Assembly: GCF_000730645.1 (NCBI RefSeq)
Contig: NZ_BBIU01000013.1
Span: 124,001-188,000, forward strand
From: Pseudomonas parafulva NBRC 16636 = DSM 17004
GTDB lineage: Bacteria > Pseudomonadota > Gammaproteobacteria > Pseudomonadales > Pseudomonadaceae
Length of the DNA stretch: 64,000 nt
Reading direction: 5' to 3'
Of the stretch, positions 50,082 to 58,969 are shown in pieces. The notes under the pieces are model-generated. The model was given only the letters and a program-made list of their open reading frames with translations. It made no database searches and had not been told where the DNA came from. Each line of letters opens with the position of its first letter. Position 1 is the stretch's first letter. Both the position numbers and the translations under genes were made by a program.

Positions 50082-50315
50082 CCAAATGCCGCCTCAGATG
50101 GGAACCTTATGCCCCCCGGAGACGTCCACTCCCCTGCAACCCACCTCGGTTCAGGGCTGGTTTCACCAGCATTCACGAGCCTGACGGGGCTCGACTCATG
50201 GCATGACCGCCCTGCCCTGCAGGCATCACGCTGCTACTCGCGAACACACCACCCGCCGCCCGATCGGGCCGGCCAAGAAGAAGTGTGCTCGCCGACGACA
50301 ATAAGGAGTCCACCT

Positions 50316-51026
50316 GTGGCGAAACGCTACGGAAAAGGGCTGTTGGGATGGGCCACCGTGCTCGTCATCCTGGCCCTGCTGGTCCACTGGATCGGCCTCG
50401 ACACAATCGCGCGCTATCGCGACGATCTGACGTTCTACCTGCAAGCGCACCTGGTGCTGGTGCTGGCTTCGATGGCGGCGGCACTGGCCGTGGGCATCCC
50501 CGCCGGCATTGCCTTGAGTCGACCGCACAGGGTCGACAAAGCCGAGCGCTTCATGCAGTTCTTCAACGTTGGCAACACCATCCCCCCCCTGGCCGTACTG
50601 GCCATCGCCCTCAGCGTTCTGGGCATCGGCGCAGGCCCTGCGATCTTCGCCCTGTTCCTCGCCTCCCTCCTGCCCATCGTGCGCAACACCTACGAAGGCC
50701 TCAAGAACGTACCCGCCTCGCTCAAGGAAGCCGCCACCGGCATCGGCATGACGCCGCGCCAGCAACTGTGGCAGGTGGAACTGCCCAACGCCGTGCCCAT
50801 CATCGTCGGTGGCGTGCGGGTGGCCCTGGCGCTGAATGTGGGCACTGCGCCGCTGGCGTTTCTGATCGGTGCCAACAGCCTGGGCAGCCTGATCTTCCCT
50901 GGCATCGCCCTGAACAACCAACCGCAGTTGCTGCTTGGCGCAGCCTGCACCGCACTGCTGGCGCTACTGCTGGATGCGTTGGTGAGTTTTTCCAGCAGAC
51001 GCTGGCTGGAACGCGGCCTGGCCTGA
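50316..51026 (+). CDS. OpuC-type osmoprotectant ABC permease (first)
   Basis: 236 residues from GTG 50316 with AAGGAG eight bases upstream. Five or six helices, with EAA motif PASLKEAATGIGMTPRQQLWQVELP. Pairs with the second permease at 51951. Family: import of glycine betaine, choline or carnitine under osmotic stress (OpuC/ProW type). opuCD or opuCB naming cannot be settled from sequence. Confidence 0.88.
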   Translation: MAKRYGKGLLGWATVLVILALLVHWIGLDTIARYRDDLTFYLQAHLVLVLASMAAALAVGIPAGIALSRPHRVDKAERFMQFFNVGNTIPPLAVLAIALSVLGIGAGPAIFALFLASLLPIVRNTYEGLKNVPASLKEAATGIGMTPRQQLWQVELPNAVPIIVGGVRVALALNVGTAPLAFLIGANSLGSLIFPGIALNNQPQLLLGAACTALLALLLDALVSFSSRRWLERGLA

Positions 51027-51042
51027 CCACTTGAGGGAACCC

Positions 51043-51954
51043 ATGAAAAAAGTTATCGCCTTGCTCCTGGGCGCGGGCCTGCTGTTGTCAGGTTTTGCCC
51101 AGGCAGCGGAAAAACCGCTGATCCGTATCGGCGCCCGGGTGTTCACCGAACAGACCGTGCTGGCCGAAATCACCGCCCAATACCTGCGCGCCAACGGCTT
51201 TGACGTTCGCGTCACCGGCGGCCTGGGCAGCAGCCTGGCACGCCAGGCTCAGGAAACCGGCCAGCTCGACCTGATGTGGGAATACACCGGCGTGTCGCTG
51301 GTGTCGTACAACCACATCGACGAGCGCATGCCCAGCCCCGAGGCCACGTACGCCAAGGTCAAGGAACTGGACGCACGCAAGGGCCTGGTATGGCTCAAGC
51401 CATCGAAGTTCAGCAACACCTATGCCCTGGCCCTGCCCAGTGAAGTCGCCCGTGAATACCCGCAGGTGAACACCATCAGCCAGCTGAACGAAGTGCTCGA
51501 GGCCGAGCAATCGCGCAAGCACCTGGTGGCGCTGGACACCGAGTTCGCCAACCGCCCGGACGGCCTTGATGGCCTGCAGGCGCGCTACGGCATGCACTTG
51601 GGCCGAGCCAACATCCGGCAGATGGATGCCGGGCTGGTCTATACGGCCCTGCGCAACAACCAGGTGTTTGCAGGGCTGGTGTACACCACTGACGGCAGGC
51701 TCAACGCGTTCAAGCTCAAGCTGCTGGAAGACGACAAGCATTACTTCCCCGACTACACCGCAGGGCCGGTGATCCGCAAAGCCGTACTGGACGCCCACCC
51801 CCAGCTCGCCGAGCTGCTGGCGCCCCTGGCCGACCAACTGGATGACGAGACCATGCGCCAGCTCAACGCCAAGGTGGACGTGCAGCACCAGAGCCCGTCT
51901 TCGGTAGCCGCCGCCTTCCTGCGTGAGCATCCCCTGCACGAGGTGACCCCATGA
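51043..51954 (+). CDS. opuCC: OpuC-type osmoprotectant binding protein
   Basis: 303 residues. Signal peptide MKKVIALLLGAGLLLSGFAQA, then EKPLIRIGARVFTEQTVLAEI, which is the OpuAC/OpuCC start, with WEYTGVSLVSYNH and ALRNNQVFAGLVYTTDGRL. Ligand: quaternary amines such as glycine betaine or choline, by family. Stop overlaps the next permease start by 4 bp. Confidence 0.9.
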   Translation: MKKVIALLLGAGLLLSGFAQAAEKPLIRIGARVFTEQTVLAEITAQYLRANGFDVRVTGGLGSSLARQAQETGQLDLMWEYTGVSLVSYNHIDERMPSPEATYAKVKELDARKGLVWLKPSKFSNTYALALPSEVAREYPQVNTISQLNEVLEAEQSRKHLVALDTEFANRPDGLDGLQARYGMHLGRANIRQMDAGLVYTALRNNQVFAGLVYTTDGRLNAFKLKLLEDDKHYFPDYTAGPVIRKAVLDAHPQLAELLAPLADQLDDETMRQLNAKVDVQHQSPSSVAAAFLREHPLHEVTP

Positions 51955-52604
51955 GCCTGTTCGACACGTTCGCCCACCTGGACTGGGCATTGGTCCTGCA
52001 ACTGACCTGGCAGCACATCATGCTGGTGGGCATCGCCGTGGGCCTGGCCATCCTCATCGGCGTGCCGCTGGGCATCCTGATGACCCGCTTCCCGTTCCTG
52101 GCCGGCCCGCTGCAGGCCAGCGCCACGGTGCTGCTGACCATCCCCTCCATCGCCCTGTTCGGGTTGCTGTTGCCGTTCTACTCCAAGTTCGGCCAGGGCC
52201 TGGGCCCGCTGCCGGCGATCACGGCAGTGTTCCTTTACTCACTGCTGCCCATTCTGCGCAACACCTACCTGGCGCTGACCAACGTCGAGCCAGGCATCCG
52301 TGAAGCCGCGCGCGGTATCGGCATGACCTTTGGCCAACGCCTGCGCATGGTCGAATTGCCCATCGCCGTACCGGTGATCCTGGCCGGCGTGCGTACCGCC
52401 GTGGTGATGAACATCGGCGTGATGACCATCGCCGCCACCATCGGCGCTGGCGGCCTTGGCGTGCTCATCCTCACTTCCATCAGCCGCAGCGACATGTCGA
52501 TGCTGCTGGTTGGCGCCGTACTGGTCAGCCTGCTGGCAATCATTGCCGACCTGCTGCTGCAAACCCTGCAACGTGCCCTGACTCCAGAAGGAATGCGCTC
52601 ATGA
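51951..52604 (+). CDS. OpuC-type osmoprotectant ABC permease (second)
   Basis: 217 residues, six helices, EAA motif EPGIREAARGIGMTFGQRLRMVELP. Overlaps the binding-protein stop and the ATPase start by 4 bp each (ATGA), so the operon is translationally coupled. Confidence 0.9.
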   Translation: MSLFDTFAHLDWALVLQLTWQHIMLVGIAVGLAILIGVPLGILMTRFPFLAGPLQASATVLLTIPSIALFGLLLPFYSKFGQGLGPLPAITAVFLYSLLPILRNTYLALTNVEPGIREAARGIGMTFGQRLRMVELPIAVPVILAGVRTAVVMNIGVMTIAATIGAGGLGVLILTSISRSDMSMLLVGAVLVSLLAIIADLLLQTLQRALTPEGMRS

Positions 52605-53758
52605 TCGAACTGAAAAACCTCAGCAAAACCTTCAACGCCAACGGCAAGGATGTCAAAGCCGTGGACGCGGTCAGCCTCACCGTCAACGAAGGCGAGATCT
52701 GCGTGTTCCTTGGCCCCTCGGGCTGCGGCAAGAGCACCACGCTGAAGATGATCAACCGCCTGATTACCCCGACGTCCGGGCAGGTGTTCATCAATGGCGA
52801 GGACACCAGCGGCCTGGACGAGGTGACCCTGCGTCGTCACATCGGCTACGTGATCCAGCAGATCGGCCTGTTCCCCAACATGACCATCGAAGAGAACATC
52901 ACCGTGGTGCCACGGCTGCTCGGCTGGGACAAGCAGCGCTGCCACGACCGCGCCCGCGAGCTGATGCACATGATCAAGCTTGAACCCAAGCAATACCTGC
53001 AGCGCTACCCCCGCGAGCTGTCCGGTGGCCAGCAGCAGCGTATCGGCGTGATCCGTGCCCTGGCGGCAGATGCACCGGTGCTGTTGATGGACGAACCGTT
53101 CGGCGCGGTGGACCCGATCAACCGCGAAATGATCCAGAACGAATTCTTCGAAATGCAGCGCGCGCTGAACAAGACGGTGATCATGGTGAGCCACGACATC
53201 GACGAAGCGATCAAGCTGGGCGACAAGATCGCCATCTTCCGCGCCGGCAAACTGCTGCAACTGGACCACCCGGATACCTTGCTGGCGCACCCGGCAGACG
53301 ATTTCGTCAGCAACTTCGTCGGCCAGGACAGCACGTTGAAGCGCCTGTTGCTGGTGCGTGCCGAAGACGCGGCAGACAACGCGCCCTCGGTAAGCCCGCA
53401 GACGCCGGTAGGCGAAGCCCTGGAGCTGCTGGACGAACACGACCGCCGCTACGTGGTGGTGACCGACGGCCAGAACAAGGCACTGGGCTACGTGCGCCGC
53501 CGCGACATGCACCGCCAGCAAGGTACCTGTGCCGACTTCCTGCGCCCCTTCAACGCTACCGCCTCCCACGACGAGCACTTGCGCATCCTGCTGTCGCGCA
53601 TGTACGAGTTCAACCGCGCCTGGTTGCCGGTACTGGATGCCGAACAGGTGTTCCTGGGCGAGGTGACCCAGGAGTCGATCGCCGCCTACCTGAGCTCGGG
53701 GCGCTCCCGCGGGATGAAGACCAGTATCGTCTCGCCGGCCGAGGTGGCCGCCTCGTAA
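52601..53758 (+). CDS. opuCA: OpuCA-type ATPase with C-terminal CBS domains
   Basis: 385 residues. Walker A GPSGCGKST (38-46), signature LSGGQQQRIGVIRAL, Walker B VLLMDEPFGAVDP. The C-terminal 120 residues form two CBS modules (VGEALELLDEHDRRYVVVTD; AYLSSGRS), the ionic-strength sensor known from OpuA/OpuC ATPases. Drives osmoprotectant uptake. Confidence 0.93.
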   Translation: MIELKNLSKTFNANGKDVKAVDAVSLTVNEGEICVFLGPSGCGKSTTLKMINRLITPTSGQVFINGEDTSGLDEVTLRRHIGYVIQQIGLFPNMTIEENITVVPRLLGWDKQRCHDRARELMHMIKLEPKQYLQRYPRELSGGQQQRIGVIRALAADAPVLLMDEPFGAVDPINREMIQNEFFEMQRALNKTVIMVSHDIDEAIKLGDKIAIFRAGKLLQLDHPDTLLAHPADDFVSNFVGQDSTLKRLLLVRAEDAADNAPSVSPQTPVGEALELLDEHDRRYVVVTDGQNKALGYVRRRDMHRQQGTCADFLRPFNATASHDEHLRILLSRMYEFNRAWLPVLDAEQVFLGEVTQESIAAYLSSGRSRGMKTSIVSPAEVAAS

Positions 53759-54227
53759 CGTGCCACCTGCCTGCCGCAAACGAGGAATCGCCGGTCAGTA
53801 ACAAAAAATTTATGCACAAATACCGGTACGCCCGTACCCGATAAATGTGGCCATAAATATGAACACCCCCGCGCCCCTCACCACCGGCGCTGCCCCCACC
53901 AGAACGTGCAAGTCCTTGTGGGGGTGGGCCTGTGTACACCACCTGGAAACAGGGCTATTCCACAATTCTTTACGCTTGAAACAGCCTGGGGAACATCGGC
54001 CGGTCATACGAGTCGGTTATTCGAAGGGTGGCGGGTGCATCCACGGCGATCACGCCGGGATTGCCTGTTGATTCTGCATTCTTCACGCCCTAAAGTGCGC
54101 GCCGAACGTCCATGCTGGAAACGATCCATCCGGCTCAAGTACTGAGTAGGCGAACCAAAGTGGGGATACGGAGGGCGTTCAGCTTGCAGCCACTTAAATT
54201 TTCAGTTTGCCCATGGAGTCCCTGAGC
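53759..54227. other. 469-bp intergenic leader upstream of speC
   Basis: No supported gene. Contains GGTACG-CC-CGTACC (53825-53838), a short palindrome with a 2-nt loop, flanked by ATAAAT repeats, and a long-loop stem CCCCCAC/GTGGGGG (53893-53899 with 53918-53924). Presumably holds the speC promoter and a long 5' leader. A 74-codon frame (53847-54071) has no ribosome site and looks spurious. Confidence 0.5.
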
Positions 54228-55391
54228 ATGTCGATCCAGGTCGAAGATTATTTCGCACGCGACACCTTCCAGAAAATGAAGGCTTTTGCCGACAAGCAGG
54301 AAACGCCGTTCGTACTCATCGACACCCAGATGATCAGCAAGGCCTACGACGACCTGCGCGCTGGCTTCGAATTCGCCAAGGTCTACTACGCGGTCAAGGC
54401 CAACCCGGCAGTCGAGATCATCGACCTGCTCAAGGACAAAGGCTCGAACTTCGACATCGCTTCCATCTACGAACTCGACAAGGTGATGGACCGCGGCGTC
54501 AGCGCCGACCGTATCAGCTACGGCAACACCATCAAGAAGTCCAAGGACATCCGCTACTTCTTCGAGAAGGGCGTGCGCCTGTACGCCACCGACTCGGAAG
54601 CCGACCTGCGCAACATCGCCAAGGCTGCACCGGGCTCGAAAGTGTACGTGCGCATCCTCACCGAAGGTTCCACCACGGCTGACTGGCCGCTGTCGCGCAA
54701 GTTCGGTTGCCAGACCGACATGGCCATGGACCTGCTGATCCTGGCCCGTGACCTGGGCCTGGTGCCTTACGGCATTTCCTTCCACGTGGGTTCCCAGCAG
54801 CGTGACATCAGTGTGTGGGACGCCGCGATCGCCAAGGTCAAGGTGATCTTCGAGCGCCTGAAGGAAGAAGACGGCATCGAACTGAAGCTGATCAACATGG
54901 GGGGTGGCTTCCCGGCCAACTACATCACCCGTACCAACAGCCTGGAAACCTATGCCGAGGAAATCATCCGCTTCCTGAAAGAAGACTTTGGTGATGACCT
55001 GCCCGAAATCATTCTGGAGCCAGGCCGCTCGCTGATCGCCAACGCCGGTATTCTGGTCAGTGAAGTGGTGCTGGTGGCGCGCAAGTCGCGTACCGCCGTG
55101 GAGCGTTGGGTGTACACCGACGTGGGCAAGTTCTCTGGCCTGATCGAAACCATGGACGAATCCATCAAGTTCCCGATCTGGACCGAGAAAAAGGGCGAGA
55201 TGGAAGAAGTGGTCATCGCCGGCCCGACCTGCGACAGTGCCGACATCATGTACGAGCACTACAAGTACGGCCTGCCGCTGAACCTGGCCATTGGCGACCG
55301 CCTGTACTGGCTGTCTACCGGAGCCTACACCACCAGTTACAGCGCTGTGGAATTCAACGGCTTCCCGCCGCTGAAGTCCTACTACCTGTAA
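54228..55391 (+). CDS. speC: Ornithine decarboxylase (PLP fold III)
   Basis: 387 residues. Decarboxylates ornithine to putrescine. PLP lysine is Lys57 in YYAVKANP. HVGSQ, GGGFP and EPGR phosphate-binding elements are present, and the catalytic Cys is in GPTCDSAD. It is the eukaryote-like, group IV type of decarboxylase, unlike the fold I SpeC of E. coli. ATG 54228 is chosen by homology. Two earlier in-frame ATGs exist. A terminator follows. Confidence 0.95.
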   Translation: MSIQVEDYFARDTFQKMKAFADKQETPFVLIDTQMISKAYDDLRAGFEFAKVYYAVKANPAVEIIDLLKDKGSNFDIASIYELDKVMDRGVSADRISYGNTIKKSKDIRYFFEKGVRLYATDSEADLRNIAKAAPGSKVYVRILTEGSTTADWPLSRKFGCQTDMAMDLLILARDLGLVPYGISFHVGSQQRDISVWDAAIAKVKVIFERLKEEDGIELKLINMGGGFPANYITRTNSLETYAEEIIRFLKEDFGDDLPEIILEPGRSLIANAGILVSEVVLVARKSRTAVERWVYTDVGKFSGLIETMDESIKFPIWTEKKGEMEEVVIAGPTCDSADIMYEHYKYGLPLNLAIGDRLYWLSTGAYTTSYSAVEFNGFPPLKSYYL

Positions 55392-55396
55392 CACCG

Positions 55397-55420
55397 AACG
55401 GGGCCGCAAGGCCCCGTTTT
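55397..55420 (+). terminator. Intrinsic terminator of speC
   Basis: AACGGGGCC (55397-55405), GCAA loop, GGCCCCGTT (55410-55418), T-tract. Nine-bp stem with a stable GNRA-type loop, six bases after the speC stop. Confidence 0.92.
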
Positions 55421-55585
55421 CGTTGGGCCTTGCCTTCCCAGGCGGCGCGGCAGACGGGTTTTCACCCCTGTGGCTGTAAAGATTGTAAAGCCTCACGAAT
55501 GTTAACCAATCTCAATTGCTGGCCACTATCACTTCCATTAACATCCCCGGGCGCCGCGCCTATGCGGCCGTACACAGGGTGATCG

Positions 55586-58144
55586 ATGGTGGTGAAGAAG
55601 ACGCTGTTCCAACTGCACTGGTTGTTTGGCATCACCGCCGGGTTGGTGCTGGCGTTGATGGGCATCACCGGCGCCCTGTATTCGTTCCAGGAAGAACTGC
55701 TACGTGCGTTCAATGGCGAAGTGCTGCGGGTCGAGGTGCGGCCCGAAGGTGTATTGCCGCCTGCCGAACTGGTCAAACGCGTGGAGGCCCAGCAGCAAGA
55801 CAAGGTGGCAATGCTGTGGGTAGATGTGCGCGAGGGTGATGCAGCCCGCGTCTTCTTCACGCCCGCGCCAGGCGAGCGCCGCGGCGAACTGCGCTATGCC
55901 GACCCTTACACCGGTGAACTGAAGGGGGACGTGGCGGGCCAGGGCTTCTTCAGCCTGATGCTCAACCTGCACCGGTTTCTGGCCATGGGTGACACCGGCC
56001 GCCAGATCACCGGCGCCTGCACCCTGATGCTGGTGTTCTTCTGTTTGTCCGGGCTGTACCTGCGCTGGCCACGCAAGGCCCTGGACTGGCGCACCTGGCT
56101 TACCTTCGACTGGGCCAAGAAAGGCCGCGCCTTCAATTGGGACCTGCACGCCGTGGCCGGTACCTGGTGCCTGCTGTTCTATCTGCTGTTCGCGCTTACC
56201 GGTTTGTTCTGGTCGTACGAATGGTACCGGGAGGGCCTCAACAGGTTGCTGGCCGATGCCCCGGCCGCAGGCCAGCAGCAAAAACGCGGCGAAGGCCGTG
56301 GCCGCCACGGCCCCCAGCACGTCGACAAGAACGCCCCGCCGCTGGTGGTCGATTACGACGCCATCTGGGCCACCCTCAGCAACGCTGCCGGCCCTGGGCT
56401 GGCCAGCTACAACCTGCGCCTGCCGCCTGTGGGTGGGCAACCCGCCAACCTGTTCTACCTGCAGGCCGATGCCGAGCACCCCCGGGCATTCAATACACTG
56501 GTGCTGGACCCGGCCAACGGCCAGGTGCAGCGCCATGAGCGCTACACCGACAAGTCGTTCAAGGCCCAGCTGCTGCAGAGTGTGTATGCCCTGCACGTGG
56601 GCGAGTATTTCGGCCTAGTGGGGCGTATCGCCCTGACCATCGCCAGCCTGACCATGCCGGTGTTCTTCATCACCGGCTGGCTGTTGTACCTGGACCGGCG
56701 CCGCAAGCAGCGCCAGGTACGCGCAGCCCGGGGTAATGTAGCCACGGCGAGCACGGCGGGCGACGGCTGGCTCGTCGGTTTCGCCAGCCAGAGCGGCTTT
56801 GCCGAGCAGTTGGCCTGGCAGACCGCCGCCCAGCTTCAGGCGGCAGGCCTGGCTGTGCAGGTGCGGGCGCTGGGTACACTGAAAGAGGAGGATTTGCGCC
56901 AGGCCAGGCGTGCGGTGTTCGTGGTCAGCACCTTCGATGACGGTGAGGCGCCGGACAGCGCCCGGGCCTTCGAGCGCAATGTACTGGGCAAGGCCTTGGC
57001 ACTGAACCACCTCAACTATGCCCTGCTCGCCCTCGGCGACCGTCAGTATCCACACTTCTGCGGCTTCGCCCGCCGCCTGCAGGGCTGGCTGGGTGAGCGT
57101 GGGGCCACCTGCGCATTCAGCCCGGTCGAGGTGGACAGCGCCGACCCTGCGGCCTTGCAGCAATGGCAGCAGGCACTGACACGCCTGACCGGGGCGGAAC
57201 CTGTGGCAGCGTGGCAACCGCCGAGCTTCGGTAGCTGGTCCCTGGTCAGCCGTACACTGTTGAACCCGGGCAGCCTGGGGCAGCCGGTCTACCTGCTTGG
57301 CTTGCAGCCGCAGGAGCCTGCGACTTGGGAAGCCGGCGACCTGGTGGAGATCCTGCCGCTCAACGGCCCTTGCCGGGTCGAGGCATTTCTCAAGGGCTTG
57401 GCGCTGGATGCCATGGCCCCAGTGCAACTGGGCGGCCTGACCGAAACCTTGGCCCAGGCGCTGGCGGGCCGGCAATTGCCGATGCGCCGGGATCATCTGG
57501 TGGGCCTGCACCCGCAAGCACTGGTGGAGGCACTGGTGCCCATCGGCACCCGCGAGTACTCGATTGCCTCGATCGCCAGCGACGGCGTGCTGGAGCTGAT
57601 CGTGCGCCAGGAGCGACACACTGATGGGCAACTGGGCCTGGGCTCCGGCTGGCTGACCGAATACCTGCCCCTGAATGGTTCACTCAGCCTGCGCCTACGC
57701 CGCAACAGCGGCTTCCACCTCCCGGAAACTGCCGCGCCGATGGTGCTGATTGGCAATGGCACTGGCCTTGCCGGGTTACGCAGCCTGGTTCGCGCACGGA
57801 TTAGCGCGGGCGAGCAGCGTAACTGGCTGCTATTCGGCGAGCGTAATCGGGCACATGACCTGCTGTGTGGCAGTGAGCTGCAAAGCTGGCTGGCCAGTGG
57901 CGACCTCACGCGCCTGGACCTGGCCTTCTCCCGTGACCAGGCAGAAAAGATGTACGTGCAGGATGTGTTGCTGCAGCAGGCCGATGAACTGCGGCGCTGG
58001 GTGGCCGAGGGTGCCTGCATCTATGTCTGCGGCAGCCTGCAAGGCATGGCCGCGGGTGTGGATGCGGCGCTCAACGGCATACTGGGCGAGGCAGCTGTGC
58101 AGCAACTGATCGAGGACGGGCGCTATCGGCGGGATGTGTACTAG
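55586..58144 (+). CDS. PepSY-flavodoxin-FNR membrane reductase (PiuB/PA4513-like)
   Basis: 852 residues. PepSY-associated membrane part (residues 1-380, helices near [32 protein letters not shown] and [18 protein letters not shown]), then a flavodoxin domain ([18 protein letters not shown]), then an FAD/NADPH reductase domain ([43 protein letters not shown]). Often mislabelled as sulfite reductase alpha chain. More likely a ferric-siderophore reductase acting from the inner membrane. Long Gln/Arg/Gly-rich linker near residue 230. Confidence 0.86.
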   Translation: MVVKKTLFQLHWLFGITAGLVLALMGITGALYSFQEELLRAFNGEVLRVEVRPEGVLPPAELVKRVEAQQQDKVAMLWVDVREGDAARVFFTPAPGERRGELRYADPYTGELKGDVAGQGFFSLMLNLHRFLAMGDTGRQITGACTLMLVFFCLSGLYLRWPRKALDWRTWLTFDWAKKGRAFNWDLHAVAGTWCLLFYLLFALTGLFWSYEWYREGLNRLLADAPAAGQQQKRGEGRGRHGPQHVDKNAPPLVVDYDAIWATLSNAAGPGLASYNLRLPPVGGQPANLFYLQADAEHPRAFNTLVLDPANGQVQRHERYTDKSFKAQLLQSVYALHVGEYFGLVGRIALTIASLTMPVFFITGWLLYLDRRRKQRQVRAARGNVATASTAGDGWLVGFASQSGFAEQLAWQTAAQLQAAGLAVQVRALGTLKEEDLRQARRAVFVVSTFDDGEAPDSARAFERNVLGKALALNHLNYALLALGDRQYPHFCGFARRLQGWLGERGATCAFSPVEVDSADPAALQQWQQALTRLTGAEPVAAWQPPSFGSWSLVSRTLLNPGSLGQPVYLLGLQPQEPATWEAGDLVEILPLNGPCRVEAFLKGLALDAMAPVQLGGLTETLAQALAGRQLPMRRDHLVGLHPQALVEALVPIGTREYSIASIASDGVLELIVRQERHTDGQLGLGSGWLTEYLPLNGSLSLRLRRNSGFHLPETAAPMVLIGNGTGLAGLRSLVRARISAGEQRNWLLFGERNRAHDLLCGSELQSWLASGDLTRLDLAFSRDQAEKMYVQDVLLQQADELRRWVAEGACIYVCGSLQGMAAGVDAALNGILGEAAVQQLIEDGRYRRDVY

Positions 58145-58177
58145 GGTAGCCCGGTACCTGCCGACAGCAGCCGCCAG

Positions 58178-58969
58178 TCAATGCAGGTCGAAGGTGTCGG
58201 CGTCCAGGTTGGCCGGGAATTTGGTGCGGTAAGCGGCCAACTCCGCTGCGCTGAGCACCACCGTGAACACGCCGTCCGCCTCACCGGCGCTCAACAGGCT
58301 CTCGCCCTGGAAATCCAGCACCTGGCTGTCGCCGGAATACGCAAACCCTTTGCCGTCGGTGCCCACGCGGTTTACCGCAGCCACATAGCACAGGTTCTCG
58401 ATGCCCCGCGCCGGCAACAGGCGGTTCCAGTGCTGGCGACGCGCAGCGGGCCAGTTGGCGGTGTACAGCAGCAGGTCGGTGTCCTGGGCATCGCGGCTCC
58501 ACACCGGGAAGCGAAGGTCGTAGCAAATCAGCGGGCGGATACGCCAGCCCTTGAGCTCGAACTGCACCTGACGCTCCCCTGGGGTGTAATGCTTGTGCTC
58601 ACCGGCCATGCGGAACAGGTGACGCTTGTCGTAATGCAGGATCTCACCATCCGGCCGCGCCCACAGCAAGCGGTTGCGATGGCTACCGTCGGCTGCCTGA
58701 ATGATGACGCTACCGGTGATCACCGCGCCGTGCTTCCTGGCCTGGGCCTTCAACCACTTGTAGGTTGGCCCGTTTTCCTGTTCGGCCAGGCTTTCGGACT
58801 GCATCGAAAACCCTGTGGTGAACATTTCTGGCAGGATCACCAGGTCCACCTCGCCCACGTGCTCCAGCAGCACTTCGAAATGCGCGTAGTTGGCCTCGCG
58901 GTCGTGCCAGGCGAGTGTGGTTTGCACCAAGGCAATTTTCAGATTCGGCAGCGTACTCAAATCGCGCAT
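58178..58969 (-). CDS. Omega-amidase (YafV-like nitrilase)
   Basis: 263 residues. Triad Glu48 (VILPEMFTTGF), Lys115 (HYDKRHLFRM), Cys149 (RPLICYDLRFP). Hydrolyses alpha-ketoglutaramate to alpha-ketoglutarate. Its start overlaps the end of the methionine/glutamine-type aminotransferase by 13 bp, so the two act as a pair: transamination using glutamine followed by removal of the keto-amide. ATG 58969 follows GGAG. Confidence 0.88.
   Translation of the reverse strand: MRDLSTLPNLKIALVQTTLAWHDREANYAHFEVLLEHVGEVDLVILPEMFTTGFSMQSESLAEQENGPTYKWLKAQARKHGAVITGSVIIQAADGSHRNRLLWARPDGEILHYDKRHLFRMAGEHKHYTPGERQVQFELKGWRIRPLICYDLRFPVWSRDAQDTDLLLYTANWPAARRQHWNRLLPARGIENLCYVAAVNRVGTDGKGFAYSGDSQVLDFQGESLLSAGEADGVFTVVLSAAELAAYRTKFPANLDADTFDLH

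Larger units (their letters stand above)
49810..50315. other. 506-bp intergenic region between prfC and opuC operon
   Basis: Divergent spacer containing one REP (49901-49934) and a perfect inverted repeat (50065-50081), described separately. The DNA around 49950-50060 is AT-richer (ATTTAACCGC, TAAATACC), consistent with promoters for both genes. An open frame from ATG 50109 runs into the permease gene but lacks a ribosome site. I see no other gene. Confidence 0.55.

Noticed and set aside
50109..50315. N-terminal extension of the first opuC permease from ATG 50109
   Set aside because: The added 69 residues are polar and Pro/His-rich, unlike permease N-termini. GTG 50316 has AAGGAG at correct spacing.
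53847..54071. 74-codon frame upstream of speC
   Set aside because: No Shine-Dalgarno, odd composition, and it lies in a likely leader region.
55586..58144. Calling this gene cysJ (sulfite reductase alpha subunit)
   Set aside because: The PepSY membrane region is absent from CysJ, and there is no cysI nearby.
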